A stretch of DNA of 64,000 nucleotides from Beaufortia kweichowensis (GCA_019155185.1 CM032815.1:12007274-12071273), one strand, 5' to 3'; numbered from the stretch's first letter, positions 25,849-39,590 are shown. Numbers and translations are program-made. Notes: generated from the letters alone by a model not told the origin.

Positions 25849-28800
25849 ATATAACATTATATAATCATAGATTTATATTATTTATGATAAATTATTTATA
25901 ATATTATTTATTTTATTTATAAAATAGAGTTATAATGTCCATATGGGAATAGATTATTGACAGATAAGAATTTCTTCAGAAAATAAGAAATTCAATTAAA
26001 AAAAATAATTTGCAATTACCAGAATGCTATAAATTCAATCTTTGGCTACATAAATATTTGATCTTAACCATAATTGATTCTACTTACGAAGACTTGTGAC
26101 TTTCTGTTTTATTTTAACAGTGAAAGATTGGGTATTCTGACTTTAATTAGACTAAAAATATACTTTTTAACATTAATCATATTTTATAATGCCAGTATTT
26201 CAAGTCATTGATATCATGTCACTGACATTAATAGCGTTCTATATAATAACATAAAATGTTCAGATGTTGTTATCAAGTCATTAAGAAAATAGGCAGATCT
26301 TTAGAATCTGGTGGTATGTCTAGTACTGCCATTGAGCAGTTTCTCCACTCACGGCAGAGACTGTAGTAGGGTAGGGGGTTGTGTTTGGAGGAGGTGGGGG
26401 AGAGGTAATTGATTCCTGATGTCAAACTACACTGCGTTTTTCTCTAAATAACAGGGCATTCTTGTTTCAAATAATGACTTTTCCATCTTTTTCCATTTGT
26501 GCCGGTAGAGAGTGACCCAACAAATTCAGGAATCAGCTTCTGTCTGTGTCTATAAAAGAGAAACAACTCAATTTGCAATTCTCTAAAGAAAATGTGACTT
26601 TTGCTATAGTGAAAATCATTGGTGGTTGCCGGAGCGTTGTTATATGGTTGCTAGGAGGTTCTGGGTAGTTGAAATAGGGTTACTTGCTTTCTCAAGTAAA
26701 AAAATCCCACCCATATATATTCTGATGTCTAGATGTGGTTCAGATCCCTCTTGATCCTCAATGTAATTATATGTCAATAGTAAGTCTGTTTTATTGAGCT
26801 TCCAAGCCCTTGTGGGTTGGTAGAGTTTGAGAAATAGTAATAGTTATGCTGGCCTTGTTCGTTGTAATTATGACTGTGTTAACAGATTTACAATATATGT
26901 CAGTTTAGCACCAAATGAATCAGTAGCTATACAAAGGCACAAAAAACCAACACATGTAGAAAGAAGTCCAAATTGTATGTCTGTGTAGCACCTGTTTATG
27001 AATCGATTGGTTGATCAAAACCATATAGATACTTGGGGTAATACAGACCAGACCTCGATTGACTTTGAAGATCTGGTTTTATGGTCTCTTCTCTATGAAG
27101 AGAAAAGGTAATATTGAACCACCCCAGTTTATGTGAGCATGCATGGAAGACATTAACTCAAAAATTCCTTGGACTGTGAGTAAACTGACAAGATGGTGGG
27201 ATCGAGGGTTCCAATTGGCTTCAAAGGGATTCACAGATCCTCCCATGACCCCCAGGACACACCCACGGTGAGGTATCGCTAACACACAGTGAAAATGTGA
27301 TTACTGACCTCACTGACTCAATAACAAACATCTGTAAAAAATGGGGGGGGTTCTACAACAGCTTTCTATATCCCTTCATCTAGAGAAGCTCATATCCTGA
27401 CAGGAATTTTCAAGTGGAAAAAAGGGGTTGTCATGCCAGACAGCTTCCAGTGATGGGCTACATACCATGTGAGTTACAAAATGAGATGCAGAAAGTCAAG
27501 GAATTTTTAGGAACCAGATAAGTCATTGACCAGCTAAACCAGATGGTCTCTACAGCATGTATCATAGTGGAAATAAAGCAGATATGATTTTATAAACAAA
27601 AGTCAGATCAAGAAAAGACATAACACAAGCCGACCGGTGGTTGCTGTGTGTTTTAAGATGTTTCTGCTTGGCTTCTTCATTATTCATATCATTGATAATA
27701 ACATATGTCGTCCTTCATTTGTTGTATAAGATCTTTTAAGATCTATACATCACAGAAATGTAGCATTAACAACTACGACTAATCTCGGACACTTTAATGT
27801 TGGAGTCTTGGAGAACTTTACTTCTTGCCTATGAGTTGTTATCTTTTTTTCAGCAGAACAACACCTCTTTTTCGTCTGACAAACTCATTACAACAAACAT
27901 GTGGGAATAGTCTAATTACTTGTGTTTGATCTGTTTCTCTGGCAAAGTGTGTTTACTACAGATTCCAGTAAAATGTTCTAAACTTTGTGCAATCCTCAGT
28001 CAACTCTTAGGAAACTATGACGACACCATAGCTCATCGCCTCTATCTACAGTTTATTTAATCTCAGTCTCACTTTGTCAGCAGCCCGGAAGGTCGCCAAC
28101 CCCTCTGTCATATGACCAAGTCTTGCCTCTTGCTGTCATGTCTTGAACTCTCGTTCTAACTGTTCAGCCAGCCTGTTCTGGAAGAAATAAGAGACTCCAG
28201 GTCTCCTGTAACTCCCCTGGCCTCCCATCAGAGTTCCAGAAACATGTTTAGAAATATCCAGATACTCCCACCAAGAAACGTGGAGTAAGAAGCTAGTTGA
28301 GTTATGAGATGCCTTGAGGAATGAGGAAAATGTGGTACTGTCATAGTGTTATGATGACAAACGATATAAAAGCGTGTTTTAGTTGATATTTTTGTCTTGC
28401 TTTCCAGTAAAACATCCTTAAAACGAGAAAAACAAAATGCCAGGATGTTATTAGTTATGTCTTGTTTTAGCATAAATCTAAGGTTTATGGTTTTGCTTTT
28501 CAGGAAATTTGTCGTTAAGGATTTTTTCTTCATGAATAAATGGCCTTCCTGAGTTTTGCCAAGTAATCGATGGTCCTGGGTCAACATCACTGACATCTCA
28601 GGAACATCTCTCATTTGGGAAAAGTAAGGTAAAAGAGCATAAACAGGTGAACTATTTGTTTTGCTATATAAATGCTAAGTATTTACACTAGATAGCATAC
28701 CCCTTTTGACATGTTAATGTTTACTAATGCAATCTTACATTGTTTTCTGCAGGAAGGAACATCAGTCCTTTTGGCTCAAAACTTGACAGTTTATGGAAAT

Positions 28801-29475
28801 CTTGTTAAACCCAGCTGGAATTCAGATGTTGCTTCTTGGGATGCTGTTATGCAAACTCGAGAAGAAATTTAACCTCAGCTTCAGGGAAACAACTTATTTA
28901 ATTTGCAAAATATATCCATCACATTATGAAGGATGAATCATGCTGTTTGGTGCTAACGCAAGCTTTTTTCAGATCTTATCAAATGTGAAAACGTGATGTG
29001 GCCAACAACAAACAGCTGGATAAGTGATGCAGTGTTTTTATGACATATCTGTGGTTTGTTGCTATGTATTTCCGGGACTTTAAAGTTTGCATTTTAAAGC
29101 TTGTGTGCTTTTATTTTGTTTTTCTTCTGTGTTATTATTTTAATGTCTGGCATTGATTTATTGTATGAACATATGAATCTCTTTGTGACGTTACACAATG
29201 ATGCATGTTTTCATTCTGTGGTAGTCAATATTGTTTTCTGTAAGTTTTCAGGTAAGTAAGTAAGTCCATGACGAAGGTTTAAGTTTTAAAACTTGACTGT
29301 TGAGTAAAACACACATGTGAATACATATACAGGGAAATAACGCTACTGTTAAATAACATTATTTAGTATGTTTAATTATCAATTTGAACACTGTAGGTGG
29401 TTATGTATTTTACTATCATTGTGGGGACATTTGGACAACACAAACCAAGGAGCCAAGAGGGAACGTGTGTGGCTG
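25849..29475. other. intergenic upstream of lpar1, no gene seen
   Basis: A 128-codon open frame on the minus strand at 28228-28614 has no domain, signal or splice context and is treated as chance. A G-rich run occurs at about 26370-26403. Enhancers for lpar1 could lie here but cannot be identified by eye. Confidence 0.4.
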
Positions 29476-29524
29476 TGACGTCACATGCATAGCCACACTG
29501 ATCTCTCTCTCTCTCTCTCTCTCA
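29476..29524 (+). promoter_or_regulatory. lpar1: candidate lpar1 promoter: consensus CRE and CT tract
   Basis: A perfect palindromic CRE, TGACGTCA, lies at 29476-29483. It is followed by a CT dinucleotide tract at 29502-29524 and then a locally GC-richer segment. The position is 10 kb upstream of the coding exon and just before a good splice donor at 29792. The CRE and tract are seen directly; promoter function is inferred. Confidence 0.4.
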
Positions 29525-29791
29525 GTGTATTGCAGCTGTGACTCTCTCGCCGAGTTCTTCTCTGATTAACGGGACAGAGGTGAATTATTTTTGCTTACAT
29601 GCCGTATATGCGCACAAGTCGGAGGAAATACAATGAATATTCAACACAGCCGTGGACTAAACAGCGCTAAAAAACAATCTTGCCATCCTTGTTAAACAGA
29701 CACGATTGTGTTTTTGGAGCTTTTTGAACTTTTGAGGATTTACGGTTCAGGTTGGGAATAACTTTGTTGGATTTTACTTTCGCTACTGCGA
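29525..29791 (+). other. lpar1: candidate non-coding first exon of lpar1 (5' UTR)
   Basis: LPAR1 genes have non-coding 5' exons. This segment is locally less AT-rich than its flanks, follows the CRE/CT-tract block, and ends at a strong donor (CTGCGA|GTAAGTAT, intron from 29792). If used, it splices over 9.8 kb to the acceptor at 39573. The start is a guess placed after the CT tract. Additional 5' exons cannot be excluded. Confidence 0.35.
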
Positions 29792-30904
29792 GTAAGTATA
29801 TTGCTTTAATATCTTAAAGTGACGCTTTTCGTGTTTATTTCGAAGTTTATTCCGAAGTTTATTCACTTTTTCACACTGTTGACTATATCGTTGCTTTATT
29901 GCACTATAAGTTTTAGGTATGCGTATATGTACCTAAGTCGTGTTATTTTGGTTAGGCGTTTAATTTTGTGTAAAAAGTGTAAAACGCAGTCAAATTGTGC
30001 AACTTTCTAAACTCAAAGACAGTAACGCGTGGCAGTGTTCGACAGATGAGGCTGAGGGAGTGAAAAAGCGTCATTATTTACTCTCAGCATCTCATTACAC
30101 CTCCCAGCCTTCTGCTAGACAGCTATATATACACATTTAAACACGCTATATAGGCATATTAAAGGGTTTGTTTGAGTATGCATTTTGAGTGTCTGCATAA
30201 GTGCCTCCCCTTCTCTCAGAATGTGTCAAAAGTTCTGCGTTTGCCCCAATTTACACGAGTACCCTCCCCACTCGTCTCAAATAGTCAAAACACGATAACG
30301 TGTATCTAACAAAAGAGGAATTGTTGTGTTTTTTATAGTCACTGTTGTAACAAGCATTCAGTTCTGCTATAAATTCAGATTGATAGCAGTCAAACATTCC
30401 TGGCCGATCTGGCGGACTCTCAAAAAAACACGCCTTGGCAAACCATATTCCAATATAGGATTCAGGTCACGGTTGACTACTAGTGCACTATTTGAAGTCT
30501 TTAAATACACTATCTTACTGCGCTTTAGTTAGTACAGGTAAGAGCTAGGTGTGTTTGGTCTCTTAGTGCACTGTGTCCAATCAAATTAAAAGATATCATC
30601 AGTTTTCATTTTATTTTATTTGCCCGAATCACGTGGTCACAGTCACACTAAAATGACAGGGGTAATCATGGGAATCAAGCTGCCTGTACACTTGATTTAT
30701 TTACAATTTTGGTAACAAATATATTCCTCATAATTAAATATATTCCCAACAGTGTAGTTTCACACAAATAACAAAAAAGATAGCATTTCCAGCATAGTTT
30801 AACAAGTGAAATCTGACATGAGGTCAGTTATTTAAAGTGATTTAGAAAAAATGAACAAGTTCTGTCAACGTTCCTCTTTGAGATTCAAATGTATTCAAGT
30901 TTGT

Positions 30905-31035
30905 TTGAACTGTTCGAACATGGTGCTGTCAAAGCCAAAGTCATGGGTTCGATTTCCAGGAAATGCATGTACTGATAAAATGTAGGCTATTGTGTGTTGT
31001 TTTGAATGAACATTAATGCATTTGAATACATTACT
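30905..31035 (+). repeat. SINE fragment
   Basis: It contains the B-box-like GGTTCGATTTCC and the adjacent GCATGTACTGATAAAATGTA body of the common cyprinid tRNA-derived SINE. The 5' part and tail are decayed. Confidence 0.5.
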
Positions 31036-31514
31036 TTTGTAAAGTAAGTACACTTTACTCAAAGTTTGAAAACATAGAAAGCATTGTGCAAGAATAGGCC
31101 TGACATATGTAGTGCCAGAGCTTAAATCAATCCAGCCGTCTGTTTCGAGCTAGAAAGCAGACAGGAAACTCTCCCCTTTTCAAAAAACACACATGGTTCT
31201 CCATCACCTCCCAGGTCAGGATTGGGTGCAGCTGTGGAGCCGAGCCGCCAGCGCTGGTTACTGCCCTTCCTGCTATGTGTCAAACCTGCTGAGGGAGATA
31301 TCAAAGTCGAAAATGTGTTCAGTGGCCTTTAATTGCAATGGTACGTTTACAAAAAGGCCCAGTGGGCATGACTGGGAGGCTCTTGACCTGATGCAGTAGA
31401 TTACTGTGTTCTATTGTGTGCTATTTTAATATTTACCAAGCTAGGGTGTGCAAGGCGGATATATTTATATATTTTTATGCATTTGGCAGACACTTTGCTC
31501 CACCAGTTGAGCTC

Positions 31515-32206
31515 ACTCTTAAAAATTATGTGTTAAAAATTGACACAAAAAATGTGTTAAAGGATTTATAACACATGCTGTGTTACTACAGACACATTTG
31601 TGCAATATCATTATGCTTATCTATTTACACAATGACTGTGTAAAACATTTAACAGTACACAATAAAATAAAATTCATATTTTCTTTTGCAAATAACCAAA
31701 TATGTACTTTAATGATGGAATTTTTATGAAAAAAACAAACGTAAACGAGGAATTCGAACGCGCTGCAGAACAATATTGGACTATGGGATTATGTGGGACT
31801 AATGTGCTGAACTTGCGCAGTGATGTTCTTTTCAACCGCCACTCCGGTCAGAGATGCAGCCATATCCATTTCAGGTAAGCGATGAAGTTTATTTACGATT
31901 ACATTATTGTTATAATACACTCTAAAAAACTGGTGTTATATAGCACTAAAATTGGTTCTTCATCGTAATCACAGGGGAACCACTTTTAGTGCTATATAAC
32001 ACCTCAAATAGTGATATGTAGGACCATTAAAGGTTCCATATAGCACCTTAACCACTCCAAAGAACCACTGAGAAACCACTGAAGATCCATACAGGGGCTT
32101 AACAGGTTCTTTATATGCTAGTGGTGCTATATAGCGCCTCTATTTCACCAAAAATGGTGATGTATAGAACTTAAAGTGGTGCTATATAGTTATATAGTAT
32201 ATATAG

Positions 32207-32253
<47 letters not shown>

Positions 32254-33220
32254 TATAGTTATATATATAGTTATATATATAGTTATATATAAGATATATA
32301 AGAACCACTGAAGCACCATTTTTTTTAGAGTGTATATTTTTCATATAGCGTAAATAAGTTTTGTTTTAATTGGCAGGACCCATAGGTTGCTCATTTAACC
32401 TTTATTCTCGATTATTCTTTTAACTAAATGATGCCTAAAGCCAAGCGCGATTGGCGAATTATGAGTATAAAGTGATTTACTCTACAGTGTGTATACTAAC
32501 TGCTCAAGTATACTTTACACAAAGAACTTTAAGTCTTTCATAATTTTAATATCAAGATTTTTTTGTTCTTGTTATATTCACTAAAGGTGGACATGGAGTT
32601 TCCCAAGCTTACAGATGGTAAAAGTTTATTAGGAAATGAAAGCGGCGCATTATTCCAAAACTCAAGGAAATTGCATCCTTGGAGAAGAAAACTGCTAACA
32701 ATGAGTATTATGGTATGATTTTCTGCCCTTCCACTTGATGTTTAACACCTCGGGTCAATGCTGCAACTGTATGTGTGTGGCATTATTTCTTTGAAAATAA
32801 CAGATGTGTTTTATAACATTCAATAAATGTTTTTAGAAATAGTGTTTTAAAATGTATTCAAATATATTTAACAAGTTTTATATTCAGCATATTGTGCTCA
32901 AAACAATTGAATGTATATCGTATTTACATGTCCAATTAATTTCATGTTAAATAAGAACAAATAAAGAGTATGTGAACAGTATTTAATAGTTCTGTGTTTG
33001 ATTTCATAATAAAAAAGTTTACAAATTATGTACTGTATATTGTATATCTTTTATATTAAACCGAAACAATTCATCAATAACATTGATTTGTGTTAAATAC
33101 TTAAAAAAGACATATTGATGTGTTTAATAAAGCAACACATATTCTGTGTTAAATTGAACTCAATATGTAACTCAACACATGTTGTGTTGTTTTCAACACA
33201 TTTGTTTTAAGGGTGCTACA
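31515..33220. mobile_element. non-autonomous DNA transposon with CACTCTTAAAA ends and nested MITE
   Basis: The left end CACTCTTAAAAATTATGTGTT (21 bases, last base dropped in matching) and the right end AACACATTTGTTTTAAGGGTG are imperfect inverted repeats. Subterminal AACACA/TGTGTT repeats lie on both sides. The interior has non-repetitive GC-richer blocks at 31735-31875 (ending at a CAG|GTAAGC-like donor) and 32587-32715, possibly captured sequence. A second element is inserted at 31918-32333. Confidence 0.6.
31918..32333. mobile_element. nested MITE with ACACTCTAAAAAA ends and (TA)n core
   Basis: Left ACACTCTAAAAAACTGGTG and right CACCATTTTTTTTAGAGTGT form inverted repeats. Internal motifs GGTGCTATATAGC and AAGAACCACTGA recur. 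A (TA)n run with TATAGT units occupies about 32185-32300. Confidence 0.7.
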
Positions 33221-33324
33221 GAAGGGTGCTACAGAAACCGCCAAGCAGCAGGATATAAGGCATTTTATTTTAAAACGTGTGAAATGTTGGGTTGAAGTTT
33301 ACAGTTTTGCGGAGCAATGCATTT

Positions 33325-33429
33325 ACTGGTCAGTACCAGTTCAAAGTTTGGAAACACTTACTGTTATTTACATCTGCCATTTAAAAAATATCTGTAGTTC
33401 ATTTTTTTAATTAAAGATTGTGTCTAAAC
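33325..33429 (+). mobile_element. Tc1-like terminal fragment, interrupted by a hAT MITE
   Basis: GGTCAGTACCAGTTCAAAGT TTGGAAACACTTACTG (split) is the terminus of the same Tc1-like family as at 19738. The element beginning at 33430 is inserted just downstream. Confidence 0.5.
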
Positions 33430-33849
33430 TAGGGCTGGGCAAGTTTGGTGCTAGGAAGTTCACTAGCTGTTCACCTTCTGGTGAACGTGTAAAAGCTTTT
33501 TATAGACGACATTGGTCTGACTACGGTCAGACTTATAATATCCAAAAAACTGCCATACTGGCGAGCTGACTTTTCCTCTTTTATTTACAATTTCCTCGCT
33601 CGCTGTGGCACTCATTTTCTGCTTATCAGTCGCCGGTTACTGAAGAGGAATCCAGCAGACCAGCACGAGACAATGATATGGCGCACCCAAACATAATACT
33701 GTTACATGATTGGCTGTTAGCGTGTAACCTCAGTTTTTTTCAGACGAAGAAAAAAAATATATTGAACGTTCTATCGAACACATTTTTTATTGATATCGAT
33801 CACGTGTCTATCGCAATACATATCGTTATCGTTTTATCGCCCAGTCCTA
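33430..33849. mobile_element. hAT-type MITE with exact 8-bp target duplication
   Basis: It runs from TAGGGCTGGGC to GCCCAGTCCTA. GTCTAAAC occurs directly on both sides (33422-33429 and 33850-33857). An 8-bp duplication and TAGGG-type termini are hallmarks of hAT transposition. It contains ATCGATCACGTGTCTATCGC, common in zebrafish hAT MITEs. The duplication is intact, so the insertion is relatively young. Confidence 0.85.
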
Positions 33850-33857
33850 GTCTAAAC

Positions 33858-36800
33858 TTTCTAATGGTACTGTACGTTTAACAATTTACAGTTGTTGACA
33901 AAGGTTTGCTGTGGTGTTGGTGTCAGACTGTTATCTTTATTTTATTACTTGGGTTTATGGCACCTTATCTGGATAACTTCAAACACTTCAAAGATGAGGT
34001 AGACTTTGTGGTGACTTGATGGATCTAACTTGTAGTAGAGTAACACTCATGAAAAAATAATCCAAGTCGCATTTTATACGAAAATTGAAAGGCTTATAGA
34101 AAATGAAGCCTAGGACTTCTTGTGCTATATGTCATACCACATATATCGAATGATTTAACGTTAAACATGTTCGGGCTGTTCTGCCCATATATGTTTAAGC
34201 TTCTTCCATTTACAATCATGACGCAACTGAACAAAAAAGGCCTAATGAAAACTGTGAGTTCCTCAAGTTTTCTCTTTGTCATATCATACATATATTTTTA
34301 TCATGATGTACATTAAACGTTACATTTATAGCTGAGTTTTATCACGGAATAAAATTGTTACTGCTGGTTTGCAGGCTCAGTTATGGTTCACAAATTAAAC
34401 ACTGATGTCAGCTTAATAACACTGCTGTAAAGTCAGGTCAGGTCATGTTTTGTGTTCTTTCGAAAAGTGAACGAAACAGGAAATCTGTGTTTTTGCACTG
34501 ATGTAGAAATTCAAGAGAGTTCAGCTGTGATGTGTGTGTTGGCATTGAGTATTTTTAATGTTAGGCTCCCATTTTAGAAAGAAACTCTAAAATGTTGAAA
34601 TATAAACATGAATAAAATAACAGAACTGCCATACGATAAAGCGTTTACCTAAAAGTAACCAAATTACAGTTACTAATTAAACTGTAAGGGTGTGTCACAG
34701 CAGGTTTGTCAATTAGCAGCAAGTGTCATTAAAACAAAACGTACATTTCTAAAGTTTATGGAAAGTCTATGCCAGAATCACAGCTCCATGTATCACAGCA
34801 GCAAAATAATGTCGTAAAATAATAAAGAAACTCTTGTTGTGTTCCACAAAGAAATAAAAGTGAAAATGAAGAAAATAAGGTAAAAGAAGCATTATACTCT
34901 TTTACCCCGGGTAAAAGAAACAAATGTTGAAACACTATTTATCCAATTGTCTTTATTCATAGAAATATGACTTGTAAAGTCTTTACATCTGATGATCTGA
35001 AGTTGAATAACATCCAAGAAGTAAATCATTTCACTGCATCAAGTGCATCTTATGCAGGTCAAAACACTGTCTTTCTGGTGGAGATCATTATCCAAGTCCT
35101 GTTTAGCTAATTACAAGTCCTGGTTGTAACATCAGAAGACTTGTCCTGGCTACCAATATCTGAAACGTATTATATGCTCAACAGGGAGGAAAAACACTTT
35201 AAAAAACATTAAATAAACATGATTTGGGTTGAAAACTTTTTCAGAAAATATACTTTTATTCAGAAAAGATATCTATAAAAACCTCTCTAAGTCTAAATTT
35301 GATTTTAAAGTAAATATCGTTTAAGTGCTTTTTCAGCAACTTAAATTCAATCTTATTTCAACCATGACTTCAAGATTATATATAATAGTCTATAGTTTAT
35401 CATCATCATTATCACCAAATTCTTCATTTCTTCAAAAGAAATGACAAAAATAATATAAAAATAAAAATAATAAGGATGTCCATGCTATTATTGTGATTTT
35501 AATATCTATTTTCAATTGTATCTTTGCCAGAGTACACTACAATCTAAACAGTTTGTGCTGTTCATCAACAGTCAAATGTGATGCAAATGTTTCATTTTTT
35601 TCAGTGTATCTTAACAGTTGTTGTTCGCATTTGCCTTTCATAACAGTTGACTTCTCACACCCATTTGCTGCAAATATCTGCTTACAAAGAAACAGTTATT
35701 CATTCTAGTCTGCTAAATGAACAAATGTAAATGAAAGATAGATTTGTAGCAGTTAAATGAAACTGTTCCATTTGATAATTATGTATTTAATATAGAGTTA
35801 AAGTATGATTCTGTGTTTTTCAGCATACTTTTGTTGTTGATCAAGTAATAATCACGTGTTTTTAACAAGATGGGAGAGTTTACGCTCAAAAAATGAACTT
35901 CTTGTACTTGTTAGTGTAAAGAAAATAAATTGTTTAAATAAAACAAATAAAATAACTACCTAAAATAATTGAGTTGAAAATATTTAATTATATAATTTCT
36001 CAATTCAACTTTATTATTAAATTATGTTCTAGTAATGAGAATAAATTAAGAATAAATTGAGAATAAATTCATGATAGGGCTACATGAATAGTTTGTGTTA
36101 CGGTAAAGTAACATTGTTAAAGATTCACAGTTGATATTTTGTGACAAAGGAGAATTATAAGAAATTAAAGGAATGGGTGTTTTTTTTGTGATGGGAACCA
36201 TGGCTTGTGCTTTCCTCACAATTCTCTGATAGTTCCATCTTGCTATTATAATGAACCTCTGCAACAGAAAGTAAAGATCATCATGTAACGTTAATTATCA
36301 GGTCTTTGAAGGTTATGCTTCTGAGAGTTGTGTAGGAGTGTTCGACCTCTCTTGCCCATGTGTAACTGCCTCTGCAGACCCAGATTTTATTCATTCCAGG
36401 TCTTGCCCTGACATCCATTGCCAGGTCTAGCAAATAATTCTTGTGTGAACACTGTGAATGCCCTGTGCTTGCAAATGTCAGGTGGTTGGTGCACAGGAGA
36501 TGCGAGAGACATATCTGCTTAACACTTTGACGCTTTGTTCTTAGCCACGTTGTTGGCTGATTCTCTAAGTCTTCTTTACTGTTGCAAACGTTTGTTGAGA
36601 TGCATCAGGTCCTGCTGTCCTGAAGATGCATGAGGATGGATTAGTGTTTAATGGATTGATGGATTTATTCGCTTTAATAAAAGCATTTGCCGAATTTGTA
36701 AATGTAAACAAAAGCAAATGACTTTCTTCTGAATTATACAGCCATAAAAGGATAGTACTTTCATCATTTACTCATCCTCATGTCACTCCATACCTGTTTG

Positions 36801-38394
36801 AATGTGTCTTCTGCTGAACGCAAAACAAGATATTTTGAGAAATGTTTGTACTCAAACAGCATTGTCCTCCATTAACTTCCATTATATGGGCACAAAACCA
36901 CTGAGAAATTTGTCTCATGTGGAATGTGGAACAGGTACAACAAGCTTTGCACCTTGTTAGTCTCTTATATTAGCCATGTTGGCTAAACGTCTGATGCATA
37001 AGACACACAAAATTGGAACAAAATGTAGAAGAACCATCAAATTGGTTTCTGGGAGACCCATAATCTGACTTTACACTTCAACGTCTCTAAACATGACACT
37101 GAACAAAATGAACTGTGTTGGTCTCTTGGGCGGTTCTTAGCCAGTAAGTTGCTACTTTCAGACCTTTAGATTCATAGCAGAAGATGGACTTCACAGCAGC
37201 TGTCATTGGCTAAGGACCACCCAATCACCCAACCACAGTGCATATGCCAATATGAACAATTATTCATTGTAACAGTTCGGTTTCATTGCTTTTTGACAGG
37301 TCCAGAACAATGCCAGCATTGTATTGTTAGTCAGGCAGGGGACCAATGCCAGTGGTAAAGTCTCAGAACAGATGCCCGTGTAGTATTGATATGAGGATGT
37401 TAATTTATGAATTTGTTCGTTCGAGGTGTGATGGTTGGGTTTATCAATGGGGTTAGGTTGGGGATTCATTATTGCTTTTTTCCAACGATTATAGATTTTT
37501 GTTCAAATCACTTCGTACAAATTATTATGAATTAGCCACCTTGTACAATAGTTGAAATTATTTTCCTTCGCTATCGTATGCAAAATTGATAGGGTAAACA
37601 ATGGAGTACATCTCATTTGGGGAAATGCAGTTACAATATTGTGATATTGAAAATGTAATGTTGTCCCAAAAAGTTGGACATGAAATTGTAGAATGTAATT
37701 ATTTGTTTAAATGCATATGGCCAAAATTCTACACACAACCATAAACAACTAAATTAACAGTATAATCACTCCCATGTAAATAACATAAAGCAATAATTCC
37801 ACTGACAGACCACCAACACACCAACTCCAGTACAAAATCTATATTACATTGCTATTGAAAGGTTTTAGGTAACGTTTCTAAAATGTTGTTTAAATGCTTT
37901 TAGAAGGAGAAACAGTGCTGCAATACAATGTTATCAAACTCACTCAGTCAAGGCCTAACTGGAATTTCCATTGAGGATGGCTGCTATGATACTGCTGAAA
38001 CTGTGGCTTTGAGCATTGCTTCAATTGGAAGAGGAAGTTCATAGACATTTGGGCACAGACTGCTTTTGTTCATTGCCTATAGTTCAGAGAGATCAGAGGC
38101 CTGGGGCATACGATAAAACACAATCATATACAATGACAGGATCTGTCCACTTGTATCCCAGCACTATGGACCGTGTGTGGGGATGATAGATTTTGAAGTA
38201 TACAATAACTGTGGAAATGTTAACCACACTTGCTTGGCATTTCAGCTCTAAACAATTGATTGCAGATAGGCAGATCTTGGCATAGCAAGGTATGTTTTGA
38301 AGTGAAGGCTAAAGAAAATCATTGAATTAAAATGATAAAAAAATTATTTTGCTAGATTGCTAAGTAAATAGAGCACATAGCATAGTGTTTTTTA
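33858..38394. other. lpar1 5' intron or flank, no exon recognised
   Basis: AT-rich. A GGGATAGTTCACC-family MITE fragment lies at about 36745-36905 and a SINE-type tail at 36670-36710. Additional small non-coding lpar1 exons could be hidden. Confidence 0.35.
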
Positions 38395-38401
38395 TCATGG
38401 T

Positions 38402-38700
38402 TGTTACGATATTTGTGTCTCTGTCTTGCCCTTTTCCTCCATTCTGGACTCAGTATCATTAGAACTACATATCCCATAATCCTTTGCATGGACTTCCTCC
38501 CATTACTCATCATTGTCACCTCCACCTGTGCCTCATTACCCCCTGTTATCCTGCGTGTATATATACCCCTTGTTTTAATCTTGTGTTGTGGGTTGTTGAT
38601 TCTGTTGTTTGGTGGTTCTGGTTATTTGTGTCCTGGTTTTGGATTATTTTGTATCAAAGCAACTGTTTTTGGATCCGCTGTCTCTTGCCATCATAATAAT
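38402..38700 (+). mobile_element. possible solo LTR
   Basis: A GC-richer block starts TGTTACGATATTTGTG. A TATA-like GTGTATATATACCCC lies near 38553, followed by a T/G-rich stretch, as in the block at 1035. The 3' border is not clear and no target duplication was found. A 115-codon open frame over it is hydrophobic by composition only. Confidence 0.35.
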
Positions 38701-39590
38701 GGTATTGGCTTTTTTTTTACATATTTTGTTGTTATATTACACAAATAATATAATGTATATCCCATCCCATCCCCATAATATTTCCTGCAAAATTGTACCT
38801 GGCGGCTTTATATCTAAATCATTATAAGCTTACTATTGTGATTCAGTATAAGGAGACAATTTAAACTGTTTAATTGTTACTAAAAGATTGCAGTTTTAAA
38901 CATGAAGTGTGTAATTGTTTTTTCTGCACCACTAGTCCCAACAAACTGTACTTTGTTTGAGTGCCAAATTTAATAAAAACGCGTCACAAAACTTAACACA
39001 TAATAAGGGTTAAATTGCAGAAACGCATTCAGTCTCTTGCAATACCCAAATGAGAGTTATTTCCTGTACTGGGTGTTTGGGAAAAAAGAATCAGCCAATT
39101 CAAACTAAGTCTTGCATTGATAGTTTGCGTTTGGAGTTTAAAGCCAGCACCACAGACTACCATTGTATGTGTTTGTGTGTTTATGCAAGCCTCCAGCATT
39201 TGCCTGTTTGATTGCTCTTTCCTTGTCAACGTTACGAGGTATGATGCCAATTAAACATGACCAGATGGAAAATGCATGCTAAAATGCCATAGTTTTCACG
39301 TCTGTGAAACATCCTGCATGCTTTTCAATGATGGCACTTGTTGCTGTTGGTTGTAGAAAAGCTGTTTAGTGGTCTATTACCAGCAAATTTCTGTAGAAGA
39401 ATCATTTTAAGTGCTGCAGCTAAATAATTAATCAGTTATTGTGTTCTGAATCAATCAACCTGAATAAAAGTTGTCATTGTGAAATAACGTGTCATAATTT
39501 ATTCAGAAACTTGAATGAGCCTTATCAGGTATTGACAAAACCGTGACACTTTTCTATGTTTTTGTTTTTGCAGAAACGTAACCTTTCAGG

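Noticed and set aside
26368..26404. G-rich run as a G-quadruplex
   Set aside because: Only two or three runs of three or more Gs with long loops; too weak to call.
28228..28614. 128-codon open frame, minus strand
   Set aside because: No recognisable motif, signal peptide or flanking exons; composition is not protein-like.
38401..38748. 115-codon hydrophobic open frame
   Set aside because: Falls on a T-rich, LTR-like repeat block; hydrophobicity follows from T-rich codons.
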